A stretch of 64,000 nucleotides of DNA from Paractinoplanes maris (GCF_023544465.1 NZ_JALPVL010000001.1:620001-684000), one strand, 5' to 3'. Counted from the stretch's first letter, positions 17,806-27,079 are shown. The notes: generated by a model not told the origin, from the sequence alone. Numbers and translations: made by a program.

Positions 17806-17827
17806 GGAACGTCAGTCTACGCAGCGG

Positions 17828-18589
17828 TCACCGGAAGAACTTCCGCAGTTCCGCCGCGACGCGTTCGGGCTTGCCGCTGTTGTCGGCGGCCACGTGGCCG
17901 ACCCCGTCGAGCGTGACCCGTCGCACCCGCGGCAGCACGGGTTCCAGCCCGGTCAAAACCCCGTTCAGGTACGCCGGGGAGCGCTCGCCACCGAGTAGGA
18001 GCGTCTCGGCGGTGACCGCCGCATAACGGCTCAGCGGCCCGCTCGCCTGCTCCACCACGGCCGCGTCACCGCGCATCGTGGGCACCAGATCCCGGACGGC
18101 CGGGTCGGACCGCATCCACAGGCGCAACAGGGGCGAGACCGCGAGCCTCGGCACGTGCCGGAAATCGCCGGTGCCCTTGGACGCGGTGATCAGGGCGGCC
18201 ACCGGGCGACCGGCGGCCAGTTCCTTCTCGTAGCGCGGCAGCCAGGCGATCGGATCGACCTCGCCGTACCGCAGTGGCGGCTCGTAGAGCGCCAGCCGCT
18301 CGATCCGCGGCAGTTCCAGGGCGCCGTGCAGGGCGACGACCGCGCCCGAGCTCAGCCCGAAGACGTTGCCGGCGCCGGTCTCGTCGAGCAGTGCCGCCAG
18401 ATCGTCGATCTCGGACCGCAGACCACCCCGGCGGCGGTCCAGCACATAAACGGTGAACGTGCCGGCCAGCGCGGCGGCGAGCCGGGTGAAGCTGGCCGAG
18501 CTCTGCATCCCGCCGTGCAGCAGCACAACTTTGGGGCCGCCCGAGCCGAAGGTGCGATAGCTGATGTCTGATGCTGTCTTCGTCTCCAT
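17828..18589 (-). CDS. Alpha/beta hydrolase
   Basis: A 253-residue alpha/beta-hydrolase. The oxyanion segment is VVLLHGGMQSSAS, the nucleophile elbow VFGLSSGAVVAL (GxSxG as GLSSG), and the catalytic His sits in LDGVGHVAADN. The lid region is short and no secretion signal is present. Substrate unknown. The ATG lies six bases after a −10-like TACGGT, with a −35 TTGACG at 17-base spacing, and two matching palindromes overlap this promoter, so a dimeric repressor should control it. Confidence 0.88.
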   Translation of the reverse strand: METKTASDISYRTFGSGGPKVVLLHGGMQSSASFTRLAAALAGTFTVYVLDRRRGGLRSEIDDLAALLDETGAGNVFGLSSGAVVALHGALELPRIERLALYEPPLRYGEVDPIAWLPRYEKELAAGRPVAALITASKGTGDFRHVPRLAVSPLLRLWMRSDPAVRDLVPTMRGDAAVVEQASGPLSRYAAVTAETLLLGGERSPAYLNGVLTGLEPVLPRVRRVTLDGVGHVAADNSGKPERVAAELRKFFR

Positions 18590-18635
18590 GTGTCAACCGT
18601 AGTTGACGAATGTCTCCGCGTCAACCAAGGTTGAC
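18590..18635 (-). promoter_or_regulatory. Leaderless promoter overlapped by two matching operators
   Basis: On the minus strand TTGACG (18624-18619), a 17-base spacer and TACGGT (18601-18596) form a near-consensus promoter six bases before the hydrolase ATG. Two palindromes overlap it: GTCAACCGTAGTTGAC (18592-18607) across the −10 and GTCAACCAAGGTTGAC (18620-18635) across the −35. They are identical at 13 of 16 positions with centres 28 bp apart. Confidence 0.7.
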
Positions 18636-18698
18636 ACGACACGGCGATGTCCGAATCCCGCCAGCCACGGCGCCACCCGCAGGAGCAGACTCCAGGGC

Positions 18699-20117
18699 AT
18701 GGAACTGGACTTCGAGCGGTGCTATCGCGCCGTGGACAGCCGGGACCAGCGCTTCGACGGCTGGTTCTGCACCGCGGTGACCAGCACTGGCATCTACTGC
18801 CGGCCGTCCTGCCCGGCGATGACTCCGAAGCGGGAGAACGTCAGCTTCTATCCGAGCGCGGCCGCCGCCCAGCGCGCCGGTTTCCGCGCCTGCAAGCGAT
18901 GCCGGCCGGACGCGGCGCCCGGCTCCCCCGAGTGGGACGTGCGAGCCGATTTGGTCGGGCGGGCGATGCGGCTGATCGGCGACGGCATCGTCGACCGCGA
19001 GGGCGTGCCGGGACTGGCCGGCCGGCTCGGATACACCGAGCGGCACCTCAACCGGCTGCTCACCGCGGAGCTCGGCGCCGGGCCGCTGGCTCTGGCCCGG
19101 GCGCAGCGCGCGCAGACCGCCCGCATCCTGATCGAGACCACCGACCTGGGCTTGGCCGAGATCGCCTTCGCGGCCGGTTTCGGCAGCGTGCGGCAGTTCA
19201 ACGACACGATCCAGGAGGTCTATGCCCAAGCGCCGAGCGGGCTGCGCGAGCGCCGGCCGGTCGCCCTCGGCGAAGCCGGCACGATCAACCTCCGGCTCGC
19301 CTACCGCTCCCCCCTGCACGCGCCGGCGCTGCTCGATTTCCTCGAGACCCGGGCTCTGCCCGGCGTGGAGAAGCGCGAGGGAAATACGTACGGCCGGGGT
19401 CTGACCCTGCCGCACGGGAGCGCGACCGTCTCGCTCACCCCGGCCGACCGCTGGGTCTCGGCGACGCTGCGGCTCAGCGACGTGCGCGACCTGGCCCCGG
19501 CCGTCGCCCGCTGCCGTCGCCTTTTCGACCTCGACGCCGACCCCGAGGCGGTCGACGCGACGCTGGGCGAGGACCCGGCCCTGGCCGCGATGGTGCGGGC
19601 CGAGCCGGGGGTGCGCGTGCCGCGGTCGGTGGACGGCTTCGAGATGACGGTGCGGGCGATCGTCGGACAACAGGTCAGTGTTTCGGGTGCGCGGACGACT
19701 GTGACTCGCATGATTCGTCCCTTCCTGCGGGCGGGTGAGCTGGTCGGGTTTCCGTCGGCGGCCCAGGTCGCCGACCTGCCGGACAGCGCGTTCGGCATGC
19801 CGGTGGCCCGGCGCGAGACCATCCGGCACCTGGCCGACGCGGTGGCCGACGGGAAGGTCGATCTGGACCCCGGTGCCGATCGCGAGGAGACGCTAGCGCG
19901 CCTGACCGACATTCCCGGGATAGGCCTGTGGACAGCCGGCTACGTCGCGATGCGCGCGATCGGCGATCCCGATGTCTTTCTGCCGACCGACCTCGCCGTG
20001 CGCCGGGGCGCCCGCGCTTTGGGCCTTCCGGACCAGGTCAAGACCCTTTCCGCGTACGCCGAAGGGTGGCGGCCGTGGCGAAGCTACGCCCTCGTCCGGC
20101 TCTGGCGCGCGGCTTAG
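18699..20117 (+). CDS. alkA: Ada-type DNA-3-methyladenine glycosylase II (Ada N-domain-AraC-AlkA)
   Basis: A 472-residue fusion. The N-terminus is an Ada zinc domain with Cys34, Cys38, Cys65 and Cys68 (GIYCRPSC and ACKRCRPD); Cys34 corresponds to the methyl-acceptor for phosphotriesters. An AraC helix-turn-helix follows (about 85-190), then the AlkA N-domain and the HhH-GPD glycosylase (DIPGIGLWTAGYVAMR), with the catalytic Asp in VFLPTDLAV. It should sense methylphosphotriesters, activate transcription and excise alkylated purines. ogt lies immediately downstream, so this is an adaptive-response unit. ATG at 18699 is the first that fits the Ada domain. Confidence 0.95.
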   Translation: MELDFERCYRAVDSRDQRFDGWFCTAVTSTGIYCRPSCPAMTPKRENVSFYPSAAAAQRAGFRACKRCRPDAAPGSPEWDVRADLVGRAMRLIGDGIVDREGVPGLAGRLGYTERHLNRLLTAELGAGPLALARAQRAQTARILIETTDLGLAEIAFAAGFGSVRQFNDTIQEVYAQAPSGLRERRPVALGEAGTINLRLAYRSPLHAPALLDFLETRALPGVEKREGNTYGRGLTLPHGSATVSLTPADRWVSATLRLSDVRDLAPAVARCRRLFDLDADPEAVDATLGEDPALAAMVRAEPGVRVPRSVDGFEMTVRAIVGQQVSVSGARTTVTRMIRPFLRAGELVGFPSAAQVADLPDSAFGMPVARRETIRHLADAVADGKVDLDPGADREETLARLTDIPGIGLWTAGYVAMRAIGDPDVFLPTDLAVRRGARALGLPDQVKTLSAYAEGWRPWRSYALVRLWRAA

Positions 20118-20126
20118 TTGTCCACA
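20118..20126 (+). promoter_or_regulatory. Perfect actinobacterial DnaA box (isolated)
   Basis: TTGTCCACA, the preferred DnaA box of streptomycetes, lies in the alkA-ogt gap. Further copies are at 27133-27141 and 38888-38896, and TTATCCACA in reverse is at 6535-6543 and 41792-41800. None is clustered as in an origin. Confidence 0.3.
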
Positions 20127-20194
20127 GCCGACCAAGATCTTTTCCACGGCCGCCCCGGACGGGCCAGGCTGTGTCGCAACCCCTGGAGGACGTG

Positions 20195-20692
20195 ATGTTG
20201 AAATACCGCACTCTCGAGACCGACGCCGGCCCGCTCACCGTCGTCGTGACCGGCACCGGCGCCGTCCGCGCGGCCGGTTTCACCGACCAGGTCGGTGAGC
20301 TCACCGAGCTGATCCATCTCCGGCTGCGCGAGCCGGTCGAGCCGGCCGACGACGTGGGCCCGGTCACCGGCCACGTGCGGGCCTATTTCGACGGTGACCG
20401 CACGGCCCTCGACGCCGTCGTGGTCGAGCAATACAGCGGCGGCGACTACATGCGCCACGCGTGGCAGATCATGCGCGAGATCAAGCCGGGCGCCCCGGTC
20501 ACCTATTCGGACTTCGCGCGGCTCAGCGGCCGGCCCGCGGCGATCCGGGCGGCGGCGTCGGCCTGCGCGCGCAACCCGGTCGCCCTCTTCACCCCGTGTC
20601 ACCGCGTGCTGCGGCTCGACGGATCGCTCGGCGGCTATCGCTGGGGGCTGCCGGTCAAGCGGTTCCTGCTCGACCACGAGGCGGCGGCGTGA
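20195..20692 (+). CDS. ogt: Methylated-DNA--[protein]-cysteine S-methyltransferase
   Basis: A 165-residue suicide repair protein that transfers O6-alkyl groups from guanine to itself. The active-site motif is TPCHRVLR with the acceptor Cys135, followed by GSLGGYRWGLPVKRFLL; the minor-groove helix region is YSDFARLSGRPAAIRAAA, including the arginine finger. GGAGGA precedes the ATG at 20195 by five bases. It lies 77 bases after alkA on the same strand and is probably co-transcribed with it. Confidence 0.95.
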   Translation: MLKYRTLETDAGPLTVVVTGTGAVRAAGFTDQVGELTELIHLRLREPVEPADDVGPVTGHVRAYFDGDRTALDAVVVEQYSGGDYMRHAWQIMREIKPGAPVTYSDFARLSGRPAAIRAAASACARNPVALFTPCHRVLRLDGSLGGYRWGLPVKRFLLDHEAAA

Positions 20693-20738
20693 GCGTTATT
20701 GGCGGGTCGTCACCGGCACGCCGCCGTAGCATTCAGCC

Positions 20739-23276
20739 ATGACTGATACGGGAACGACCGGGCGCGCCGGTCTCCCCGAGCGACCGTCGCTGGACGGGCT
20801 CGAGGACAAGTGGGCGCGCACCTGGCAGGAGGAGGGCACGTATGCGTTCGACCGCTCGAAGGAGCGCTCGGATGTATACGCGATCGACACGCCTCCGCCG
20901 ACCGTATCGGGCGAGCTGCACATGGGGCACGTCTTCTCCTACACCCATACCGATACGGTCGCGCGGTTCCAGCGCATGCGCGGCAAGACCGTCTTCTACC
21001 CGATGGGCTGGGACGACAACGGCCTGCCGACCGAGCGGCGGGTTCAAAACGTGTACGGCGTCCGGTGCGACCCGGCGCTGCCCTTCGACCCGCAGTGGGA
21101 GCCGCCGGCCACCGCACCCAAACAGGCGGTTTCGATCTCGCGGCGCAACTTCGTCGAGCTGTGCGGGCGGCTGACCGCCGAGGACGAAAAGGTGTTCGAG
21201 GCGCTGTGGCGCCGGCTCGGGCTCTCGGTCGACTGGGGTCTGCAATACACGACGATCGGGCGGCGGTCCCAGGCCGTCTCCCAGCGAGCCTTCCTCAACA
21301 ACCTGGCCCGCGGTGAGGCCTACACGGCCGAAGCGCCGACGCTGTGGGACATCGGCTTCCGCACCGCGGTCGCGCAGGCCGAGCTGGAGGATCGAGAGCG
21401 CCCCGGCGCCTATCACCGGCTGCGCTTCCACGGTCCCGACGGGCCGGTCGAGGTCGACACCACGCGACCGGAGCTGCTGCCGGCCTGCGTCGCGCTGGTC
21501 TACCACCCGGGCGACGAGCGCTACGAGGGACTGACCTCGGTCCGCACGCCGTATTTCGACGTCGAGGTCCCGGTCCGGGCCCACCCGATGGCCGCCCAGG
21601 ACAAAGGCACCGGCATCGCGATGGTCTGCACGTTCGGCGACGTCACCGACGTCACCTGGTGGCGCGACCTGCAGCTGCCGACGCGGGTCGTGCTCGGGCG
21701 CGACGGCCGGTTCCTGCCCGACCGCCCGGCCGATGTCTCCGACGCGGCCTACCGGGACTTCGCCGGCCTGACTGTCAACGCGGCCCGGCGGGAGATCGTC
21801 CGGATCCTCACCGAGACCGGCGACCTGCTGGGCGAGCCGAAACCGATCACCCATCCGGTCAAGTTCTACGAGCGGGGCGACTCGCCGCTCGAGATCGTCA
21901 CCAGCCGGCAGTGGTTCATCCGCAACGGCGGCCGGGAGCCCGAGCTGCGGGAGCGGCTGATCGCTCGCGGCCGTGAGCTGCGGTGGATCCCCGAGCACAT
22001 GCGGCACCGTTACGAGCACTGGGTCAATGGGCTGACCGGCGACTGGCTGGTGAGCCGGCAGCGGTTCTTCGGCGTGCCCATCCCGGTGTGGTACCGGCTC
22101 GACAACGCTGGCGAACCGGACTACGACAAGCTTCTCATACCGGACGAAGCCGCCCTGCCGGTCGACCCGTCCTCGGAGTGTCCGCCGGGCTTCGACGAGT
22201 CGCAGCGCGACACCCCGGGCGGCTTCACGGCCGACCCCGACGTCATGGACACCTGGGCCACGTCGTCACTGACGCCGCAGATCGTCGGCGGCTGGCAGGG
22301 CGACGACGACCTGTTCGGGCGGGTCTTTCCGATGGACCTGCGACCCCAGGGCCAAGAGATCATCCGCACCTGGCTGTTCTCCACCGTGCTGCGCGCCGAC
22401 CTCGAGAGCGACGTGCTGCCATGGCGGACGGCGGTCCTCTCGGGCTGGATCCTCGACCCCGACCGCAAAAAGATGTCGAAGTCCAAGGGCAACGTCGTCA
22501 CCCCGATGGATCTGCTGGTGCAGAACGGCTCCGACGCCGTCCGCTACTGGGCGGCCAACGGGCGGCCCGGCGCCGACCTGGCCTTCGACCCGGCCCAGAT
22601 CAAGGTCGGCCGGCGACTGGCGACCAAGATCCTCAACGCGTCGAAGTTCGCGCTCGGCCTGGGCGCGGCCGACGCGCTGGGGCAGCCGGTCACCGAGCCG
22701 CTCGACCGGGCGATGCTGGCCCGGCTGGCGACGGTGGTGAGTGCCGCGACCGAGGCGTTCGACCGCTACGACCACACCGACGCGTTGCAGGCGACCGAGC
22801 AGTTCTTCTGGACGTTCTGCGACGACTACATCGAGCTGGTCAAGGAGCGGGCGTACGCGCAAGGGCCGGCGGCCGACTCGGCGCGGGCGGCCCTGGCGGC
22901 CGGTCTCTCGGTGCTGCTGCGGTTGTTCGCGCCGTTCGTGCCTTATGTCACGGAGGAGGTCTGGTCGTGGTGGCGGTCCGGGTCGGTGCACCAGGCGACC
23001 TGGCCGACGACTCAGGAGCTGACCCAGGTCGCGGGTGAGGGCGATCCTTCGCTGCTCGATCTGGCCGGTGAGGCGCTGCGGCAGGTCCGGCGGGCCAAAT
23101 CCGACCGCAAGCTGTCGATGAAGGCGGAGGTGGCGCTGGCCGAGGCGCTGGGTCCGGCCGACCTGCTCGAACGGCTCGCCCTCGTCGAGGGCGACCTCAA
23201 GGCGGCCGGCCGCATCGTCAAGCTCGACGCCCGGCCCGGCCCTTCTCCGGAGCTGGTCATCACCTGCGCCTTCTGA
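20739..23276 (+). CDS. valS: Valyl-tRNA synthetase, archaeal/rickettsial type
   Basis: An 845-residue class I aminoacyl-tRNA synthetase. The HIGH motif is GELHMGHVF (near residue 60), the KMSKS motif KKMSKSKGN (near residue 575), and an editing insertion with DTTRPELLPACVALV lies between them. PMGWDDNGLPTERRVQN corresponds to the archaeal/alphaproteobacterial ValRS branch, and the protein ends ELVITCAF without the long C-terminal coiled coil of canonical bacterial ValRS. It is probably either the only ValRS acquired from that lineage or a second, possibly drug-insensitive copy. TAGCAT lies six bases before the ATG (leaderless). Confidence 0.93.
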   Translation: MTDTGTTGRAGLPERPSLDGLEDKWARTWQEEGTYAFDRSKERSDVYAIDTPPPTVSGELHMGHVFSYTHTDTVARFQRMRGKTVFYPMGWDDNGLPTERRVQNVYGVRCDPALPFDPQWEPPATAPKQAVSISRRNFVELCGRLTAEDEKVFEALWRRLGLSVDWGLQYTTIGRRSQAVSQRAFLNNLARGEAYTAEAPTLWDIGFRTAVAQAELEDRERPGAYHRLRFHGPDGPVEVDTTRPELLPACVALVYHPGDERYEGLTSVRTPYFDVEVPVRAHPMAAQDKGTGIAMVCTFGDVTDVTWWRDLQLPTRVVLGRDGRFLPDRPADVSDAAYRDFAGLTVNAARREIVRILTETGDLLGEPKPITHPVKFYERGDSPLEIVTSRQWFIRNGGREPELRERLIARGRELRWIPEHMRHRYEHWVNGLTGDWLVSRQRFFGVPIPVWYRLDNAGEPDYDKLLIPDEAALPVDPSSECPPGFDESQRDTPGGFTADPDVMDTWATSSLTPQIVGGWQGDDDLFGRVFPMDLRPQGQEIIRTWLFSTVLRADLESDVLPWRTAVLSGWILDPDRKKMSKSKGNVVTPMDLLVQNGSDAVRYWAANGRPGADLAFDPAQIKVGRRLATKILNASKFALGLGAADALGQPVTEPLDRAMLARLATVVSAATEAFDRYDHTDALQATEQFFWTFCDDYIELVKERAYAQGPAADSARAALAAGLSVLLRLFAPFVPYVTEEVWSWWRSGSVHQATWPTTQELTQVAGEGDPSLLDLAGEALRQVRRAKSDRKLSMKAEVALAEALGPADLLERLALVEGDLKAAGRIVKLDARPGPSPELVITCAF

Positions 23277-23284
23277 CCACGACC

Positions 23285-23371
23285 GCCCCGGCTCCGGCCC
23301 CGGCTCTGGCTACGGCTCTGGCTCTGGCTTCGGCTCTGGCTCTGGCTCTGGCGAAAAGCCGGAGCCGGGGC
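23285..23371. repeat. CTGGCT simple repeat inside a 14-bp inverted repeat
   Basis: Perfect 14-bp arms (GCCCCGGCTCCGGC at 23285-23298 and its complement at 23358-23371) enclose 59 bases made largely of GGCTCT/CTGGCT units. It lies just after valS and before the next gene. It could act as a hairpin terminator, but there is no T-tract. Confidence 0.6.
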
Positions 23372-23386
23372 CGCCGGCAGGGCAGC

Positions 23387-23965
23387 ATGAAGGGCATGTC
23401 GATCGCGCCCGAGCAGGTCGAGGCGCCCGCCCGCGACGCCGTGCTGTTCAAGTCGTCGCCGGTGCGGACGTTCGTCGCGCTCTTTCTGCTGTTGATGGCC
23501 TCGTTCGCCCTGGTGTCGCCGATCGTCGCGATGCTCGGTGAAAGCGGCGCCGGGAACCGGTGGTGGCAGACCGCCGCCCAGGCCGTGGTGGTCGCCGCTC
23601 TCGCGTCGGGGGCCTATGCCTACTCGACCCGGGGCTCACTGCGGACGTGGGTGCGGGTCTCCTCCGGCGGGCTGGAGCTCGCGGCTCAGGAGAGTGACCC
23701 GATCATGCTCGACTGGGCCGACATCAAGCACGTGACGGTGCGCCGGCAGGGCTTCAAAAACCTGCTCGAAGTGACCCCGATCGACATGGACCGGGTGCAC
23801 CCGGTGCAGGGCGAAGAGGCGGGGCCGCCGCCTCTGGCCGAGACACCGGACGGCCAGTCGTTCACCGCCGACCTCAGTGAGGTCTGGCCCAGCCCCCGCC
23901 GCCTGCGCCGCGAGCTGGCCAAACATCTCCCGCCCGACGACGCGTCCGCCGCGGAAACACGCTAA
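23387..23965 (+). CDS. Two-TM membrane protein of unknown function
   Basis: A 192-residue protein with two hydrophobic helices (about residues 28-50 and 62-82) and a soluble C-terminal domain starting TWVRVSSGGLELAAQ, which resembles a PH-like beta domain (ADIKHVTVRRQGFKN). The first ATG is used, though a second ATG three codons later is equally possible. It is flanked on both sides by low-complexity DNA and faces a convergent membrane protein gene. No family is recognised with certainty. Confidence 0.72.
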   Translation: MKGMSIAPEQVEAPARDAVLFKSSPVRTFVALFLLLMASFALVSPIVAMLGESGAGNRWWQTAAQAVVVAALASGAYAYSTRGSLRTWVRVSSGGLELAAQESDPIMLDWADIKHVTVRRQGFKNLLEVTPIDMDRVHPVQGEEAGPPPLAETPDGQSFTADLSEVWPSPRRLRRELAKHLPPDDASAAETR

Positions 23966-23967
23966 AG

Positions 23968-24152
23968 ACTGGGCCGGGCGAGGCGAGGGCCAGGCCAAGC
24001 CGGGGCCAGGCCAAGCCAAGCCAAGCCAAGCCGGGGCCAGACCACGCCAAGCCGGGGCCAAGCCGCGCCAAGCCGGGGCCAGGCCGCGTCAAGCTGGACC
24101 GAGCCGATCCCGGCCGAGCCGAACGGGGACGAGCCGGCCCGAGCAAGCCGGG
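23968..24152. repeat. Degenerate AAGCCGGGGCCA-type minisatellite
   Basis: The whole 185-base gap between two convergent genes is built from variants of GGCCAAGCC and AAGCCGGGGCC, for example four consecutive AAGCC units near 24003. No start, Shine-Dalgarno or promoter is seen, and both long reading frames through it are repeat artefacts. Confidence 0.7.
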
Positions 24153-24914
24153 TCAGAAGTCGAAGTCGCCGCCGCCCCAGCCGCCCATGTCGCCGCCACC
24201 CATGTCGCCGCCGCCCATGTCTCCGCCGCCCATGTCGCCACCTGCGTCGCCGCCGAAGTCCTGTGCGGCGTCGGCGTAGCCGTCGGAGAAGCCGTCGCCG
24301 TAACCCATGTCGCCGAAGCCGGGTGACAGCAGCGCGTCGAAGATCAGCATGCCGCCGAGCACGCCGGCGCCGGCGCCGAGCGCCGTCTTCCAGACCGGCG
24401 TCGAATACCAGCCCGAAGGCACCGGGCGACCCTGCACGCGGCCACCGGGGTAGTAATAGGGCGTCTCGGGGCCGGGCTGCGGGCCGGCCTTGTAACTGTG
24501 GCCCTGCACGCTGACCTCGCGCTCCTTGGTCAGCTGGCCGGCGCCCTGGGCCGCGGCGAGCGCGGGCAGGTCGGGACCGGGGTCGATGCCCATCGCAACC
24601 CGCGCGGCCCGCACATATTGCAGGCCCTCGAGCGCGGACTCGCGGGCCAGCTCGTACTGCCGCACGGTGTTGGCCTGCTGCAACTGGCCGCCGGCGGCGT
24701 TGTAACGCTCGCCCGCGTCGGAGAGGGCCTGCCGCGCGGCCTCGTCGTTGCCGTGCAGGTTCATCAGCTGGCCGCCGAGTCGCTCATACCACCGCTGAGC
24801 CTCGGCCCGCGCGTCCTCGAGACGGGTCTGCTGGGACGCGGCGCCGCTGCGCCGGGCCAGGATGATCACGAGAAGGACGACGATGACGATGCCCAGAATC
24901 AGCAACACGCTCAT
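24153..24914 (-). CDS. Signal-anchored protein with Gly-Asp-Met repeat tail
   Basis: A 253-residue protein with an N-terminal membrane anchor (residues 2-21, LLILGIVIVVLLVIILARR), a helical, probably coiled-coil region (about 25-110, ARAEAQRWYERLGGQLM), a second hydrophobic stretch (ALGAGAGVLGGMLIFDALL) and a C-terminus with four GGGDM-type repeats ending GGGDFDF. The acidic, glycine-rich tail could bind metal or partner proteins. TACCGT lies six bases before the ATG and no Shine-Dalgarno is seen. Similar proteins occur in actinobacteria without known function. Confidence 0.78.
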   Translation of the reverse strand: MSVLLILGIVIVVLLVIILARRSGAASQQTRLEDARAEAQRWYERLGGQLMNLHGNDEAARQALSDAGERYNAAGGQLQQANTVRQYELARESALEGLQYVRAARVAMGIDPGPDLPALAAAQGAGQLTKEREVSVQGHSYKAGPQPGPETPYYYPGGRVQGRPVPSGWYSTPVWKTALGAGAGVLGGMLIFDALLSPGFGDMGYGDGFSDGYADAAQDFGGDAGGDMGGGDMGGGDMGGGDMGGWGGGDFDF

Positions 24915-24968
24915 GTTTCAACGGTACCCGCGCGGCTCCCGAAGTCCCGGTCTGGCAACCTCCGGTAT

Positions 24969-26111
24969 GTGACTGTTTCGACGTTGGTCGTGGTGCTTGT
25001 CTGCCTGGCCGTCGGGGGCGCCCTCGGCTGGCTCACAGCTCGGTTGCGGGCGTCCGCCGACATCGCCCGTCTCGAGGCGACCGTGCAGGCTCGGGCTGAC
25101 GGGGAGGAACGCCTCGAGCAGTCGCTGCGCGCCCTGTCGTACGAGTCGACCGCCCAGTCGCAGGAAGCGGTGGCGCGGGCCGTGGCGCCGCTGCACGAGA
25201 CGCTCCGCCGATACGAGGAAAGGGTTACTGAGCTGGAGCGGGAGCGCATCGACGCGTACGCCGAACTGCGCGAGCAGGTGCGAGCGATGGCCACCGTCTC
25301 GGGCGAGCTGCGGACCGAGACCAAGCAATTGGTCGCCGCTCTGCGGACGCCGCAGACGCGGGGTCGCTGGGGTGAGCATCAGCTGCGCCGCATCGTCGAA
25401 GCGGCCGGCCTGCTGGAACACTGTGACTTTGCTGAACAGGTCACGGCGTCGACGGACAATTCCGGCGTACGCCCCGATCTGATCGTTCGTCTGCACGGCG
25501 GCCGCACGGTCGTCGTCGACGCCAAGGCACCCCTCGAGGCCTACCTGTCGGCGCTGGAGGCCCGCGATGAGCGCAGCCGGGACGGCTTCCTCGATCAGCA
25601 CGCCCGGCACCTGCGCTCGCACATCGACGCGCTGGCGGCCAAGCAGTACTGGACGGCGTTCGAGTCGTCGCCGGACTTCGTGGTGCTCTTCGTGCCGGCC
25701 GACCCGTTCCTCGACGTCGCCCTGCGGCACGACCCGACGCTGATGGAACACGCTTTCCGCCGCAACGTGGTGCTGGCCACGCCGGCCACGCTGATCGCGC
25801 TGCTGCGGACGGTGGCCTTCTCGTGGCGGCAGGAGGAGCTGGCCCGCAACGCGGTCGAGGTGCACAGCGTCGCCCGCGAACTCTACGGCCGGCTGGCCAC
25901 CCTCGGTGACCACGTGGGCAAGCTCGGTGCCTCCCTCGGCGGGGCGGTCACCGCGTACAACAAAGCAGTGGGGTCTTTGGAAGCTCGCGTGCTGGTCAGC
26001 GCGCGCAAGCTGGCCGAGATGGGCGTCTCGGACGACGACATCCCCACACCCGTCCAACTCGAGGTCGCCCCCCGGCAACCCCAGGCCCCCGAACTGCTCG
26101 AACCCCGTTAG
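24969..26111 (+). CDS. rmuC: DNA recombination protein RmuC
   Basis: A 380-residue membrane-anchored protein: a TM helix at residues 4-24 ([18 protein letters not shown]), a coiled coil (about 30-125) and the RmuC nuclease-like domain with the signature [20 protein letters not shown] and the PD-(D/E)xK-like strand [13 protein letters not shown]. RmuC limits inversions at short repeats and is linked to recombination. GTG at 24969 is chosen because it gives the anchor helix directly; earlier codons belong to the divergent gene. Its stop overlaps the ispH stop (TTAG). Confidence 0.92.
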   Translation: MTVSTLVVVLVCLAVGGALGWLTARLRASADIARLEATVQARADGEERLEQSLRALSYESTAQSQEAVARAVAPLHETLRRYEERVTELERERIDAYAELREQVRAMATVSGELRTETKQLVAALRTPQTRGRWGEHQLRRIVEAAGLLEHCDFAEQVTASTDNSGVRPDLIVRLHGGRTVVVDAKAPLEAYLSALEARDERSRDGFLDQHARHLRSHIDALAAKQYWTAFESSPDFVVLFVPADPFLDVALRHDPTLMEHAFRRNVVLATPATLIALLRTVAFSWRQEELARNAVEVHSVARELYGRLATLGDHVGKLGASLGGAVTAYNKAVGSLEARVLVSARKLAEMGVSDDDIPTPVQLEVAPRQPQAPELLEPR

Positions 26112-27079
26112 GCCTTGGCGGCCGCCGCAGCCTTCATGTCGCGGCGGAGCTCCTGGGGGAGGGAGAAGGTGAGGCGCTCCTCGGCGGTGGTGAACTCGGT
26201 GACCTCGCCGAAGCCGCGGGTGGCCAGGTGGCCCAGAACCTCCATGACCAGGTCCTCGGGCACGCTGGCGCCGGACGAGACGCCGACCGTGGTGGCGCCC
26301 TCGAGCCACTCGTCCTGGATCTCGGACGCGTAGTCGACCAGGTGGCCGGCTCGCGCACCGGCGCTGATCGCGACCTCGACCAGGCGGACGGAGTTGGAGG
26401 AATTCGTCGAGCCGACGACGATCACGACGTCGCACTCGGGCGCGATCTCCTTGACCACGTGCTGACGGTTCGACGTGGCGTAGCAGATGTCGTCGCTCGG
26501 GGGCGACTGCAGCAGCGGGAGCCGGGTCTTGAGACGAGCCACCGTCTCCATCGTCTCGTCGACCGAGAGCGTGGTCTGCGACAGCCAGACGACCTTGGAC
26601 GGGTCGCGCACGACGACACTGTCGACCGAGTCGGGGCCGTCGACGAGCTGGATGTGCGCGGGCGCCTCACCGGACGTGCCGACGACCTCCTCGTGGCCCT
26701 CGTGGCCGATGAGCAGGATGTCGTAGTCGTCGGCGGCGAACCGCTTGGCCTCGTGGTGCACCTTGGTCACCAGCGGGCAGGTGGCGTCGATGGCCTTGAG
26801 ATTGCGGGCCTTGGCCTGCTCGTGCACCTCGGGAGCGACGCCGTGGGCCGAGAAGACGACGGTCGAGCCCTCGGGCACCTCTTCGTTCTCCTCCACGAAG
26901 ATCGCGCCACGAGCCTCGAGCGTGGTGACCACGTGCTTGTTGTGCACGATCTGCTTGCGCACGTAGACCGGGGCGCCGTAGAGCTTCAGCGCTTCCTCGA
27001 CGGTCTGCACCGCGCGGTCGACGCCCGCGCAGTAGCCGCGCGGCTTGGCCAGCAGGACACGCTTCCGAGGTTCACTCAC
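26108..27079 (-). CDS. ispH: 4-hydroxy-3-methylbut-2-enyl diphosphate reductase
   Basis: A 323-residue iron-sulfur enzyme, the last step of the MEP isoprenoid pathway, making IPP and DMAPP from HMBPP. The three cluster cysteines are in [11 protein letters not shown] (Cys17), IDATCPLV and [11 protein letters not shown]; the catalytic Glu and His are in [15 protein letters not shown] at 27079 is chosen because TACCAT ends exactly six bases upstream, as in other leaderless genes here; a GTG at 27103 is an alternative. It supplies precursors for the prenyl transferase at 36849. Confidence 0.97.
   Translation of the reverse strand: MSEPRKRVLLAKPRGYCAGVDRAVQTVEEALKLYGAPVYVRKQIVHNKHVVTTLEARGAIFVEENEEVPEGSTVVFSAHGVAPEVHEQAKARNLKAIDATCPLVTKVHHEAKRFAADDYDILLIGHEGHEEVVGTSGEAPAHIQLVDGPDSVDSVVVRDPSKVVWLSQTTLSVDETMETVARLKTRLPLLQSPPSDDICYATSNRQHVVKEIAPECDVVIVVGSTNSSNSVRLVEVAISAGARAGHLVDYASEIQDEWLEGATTVGVSSGASVPEDLVMEVLGHLATRGFGEVTEFTTAEERLTFSLPQELRRDMKAAAAAKA

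Noticed and set aside
23636..24146. Minus-strand frames with LGPGLA-type repeats
   Set aside because: They derive from the AAGCC/GGGGCC minisatellite and overlap a better supported + strand gene.
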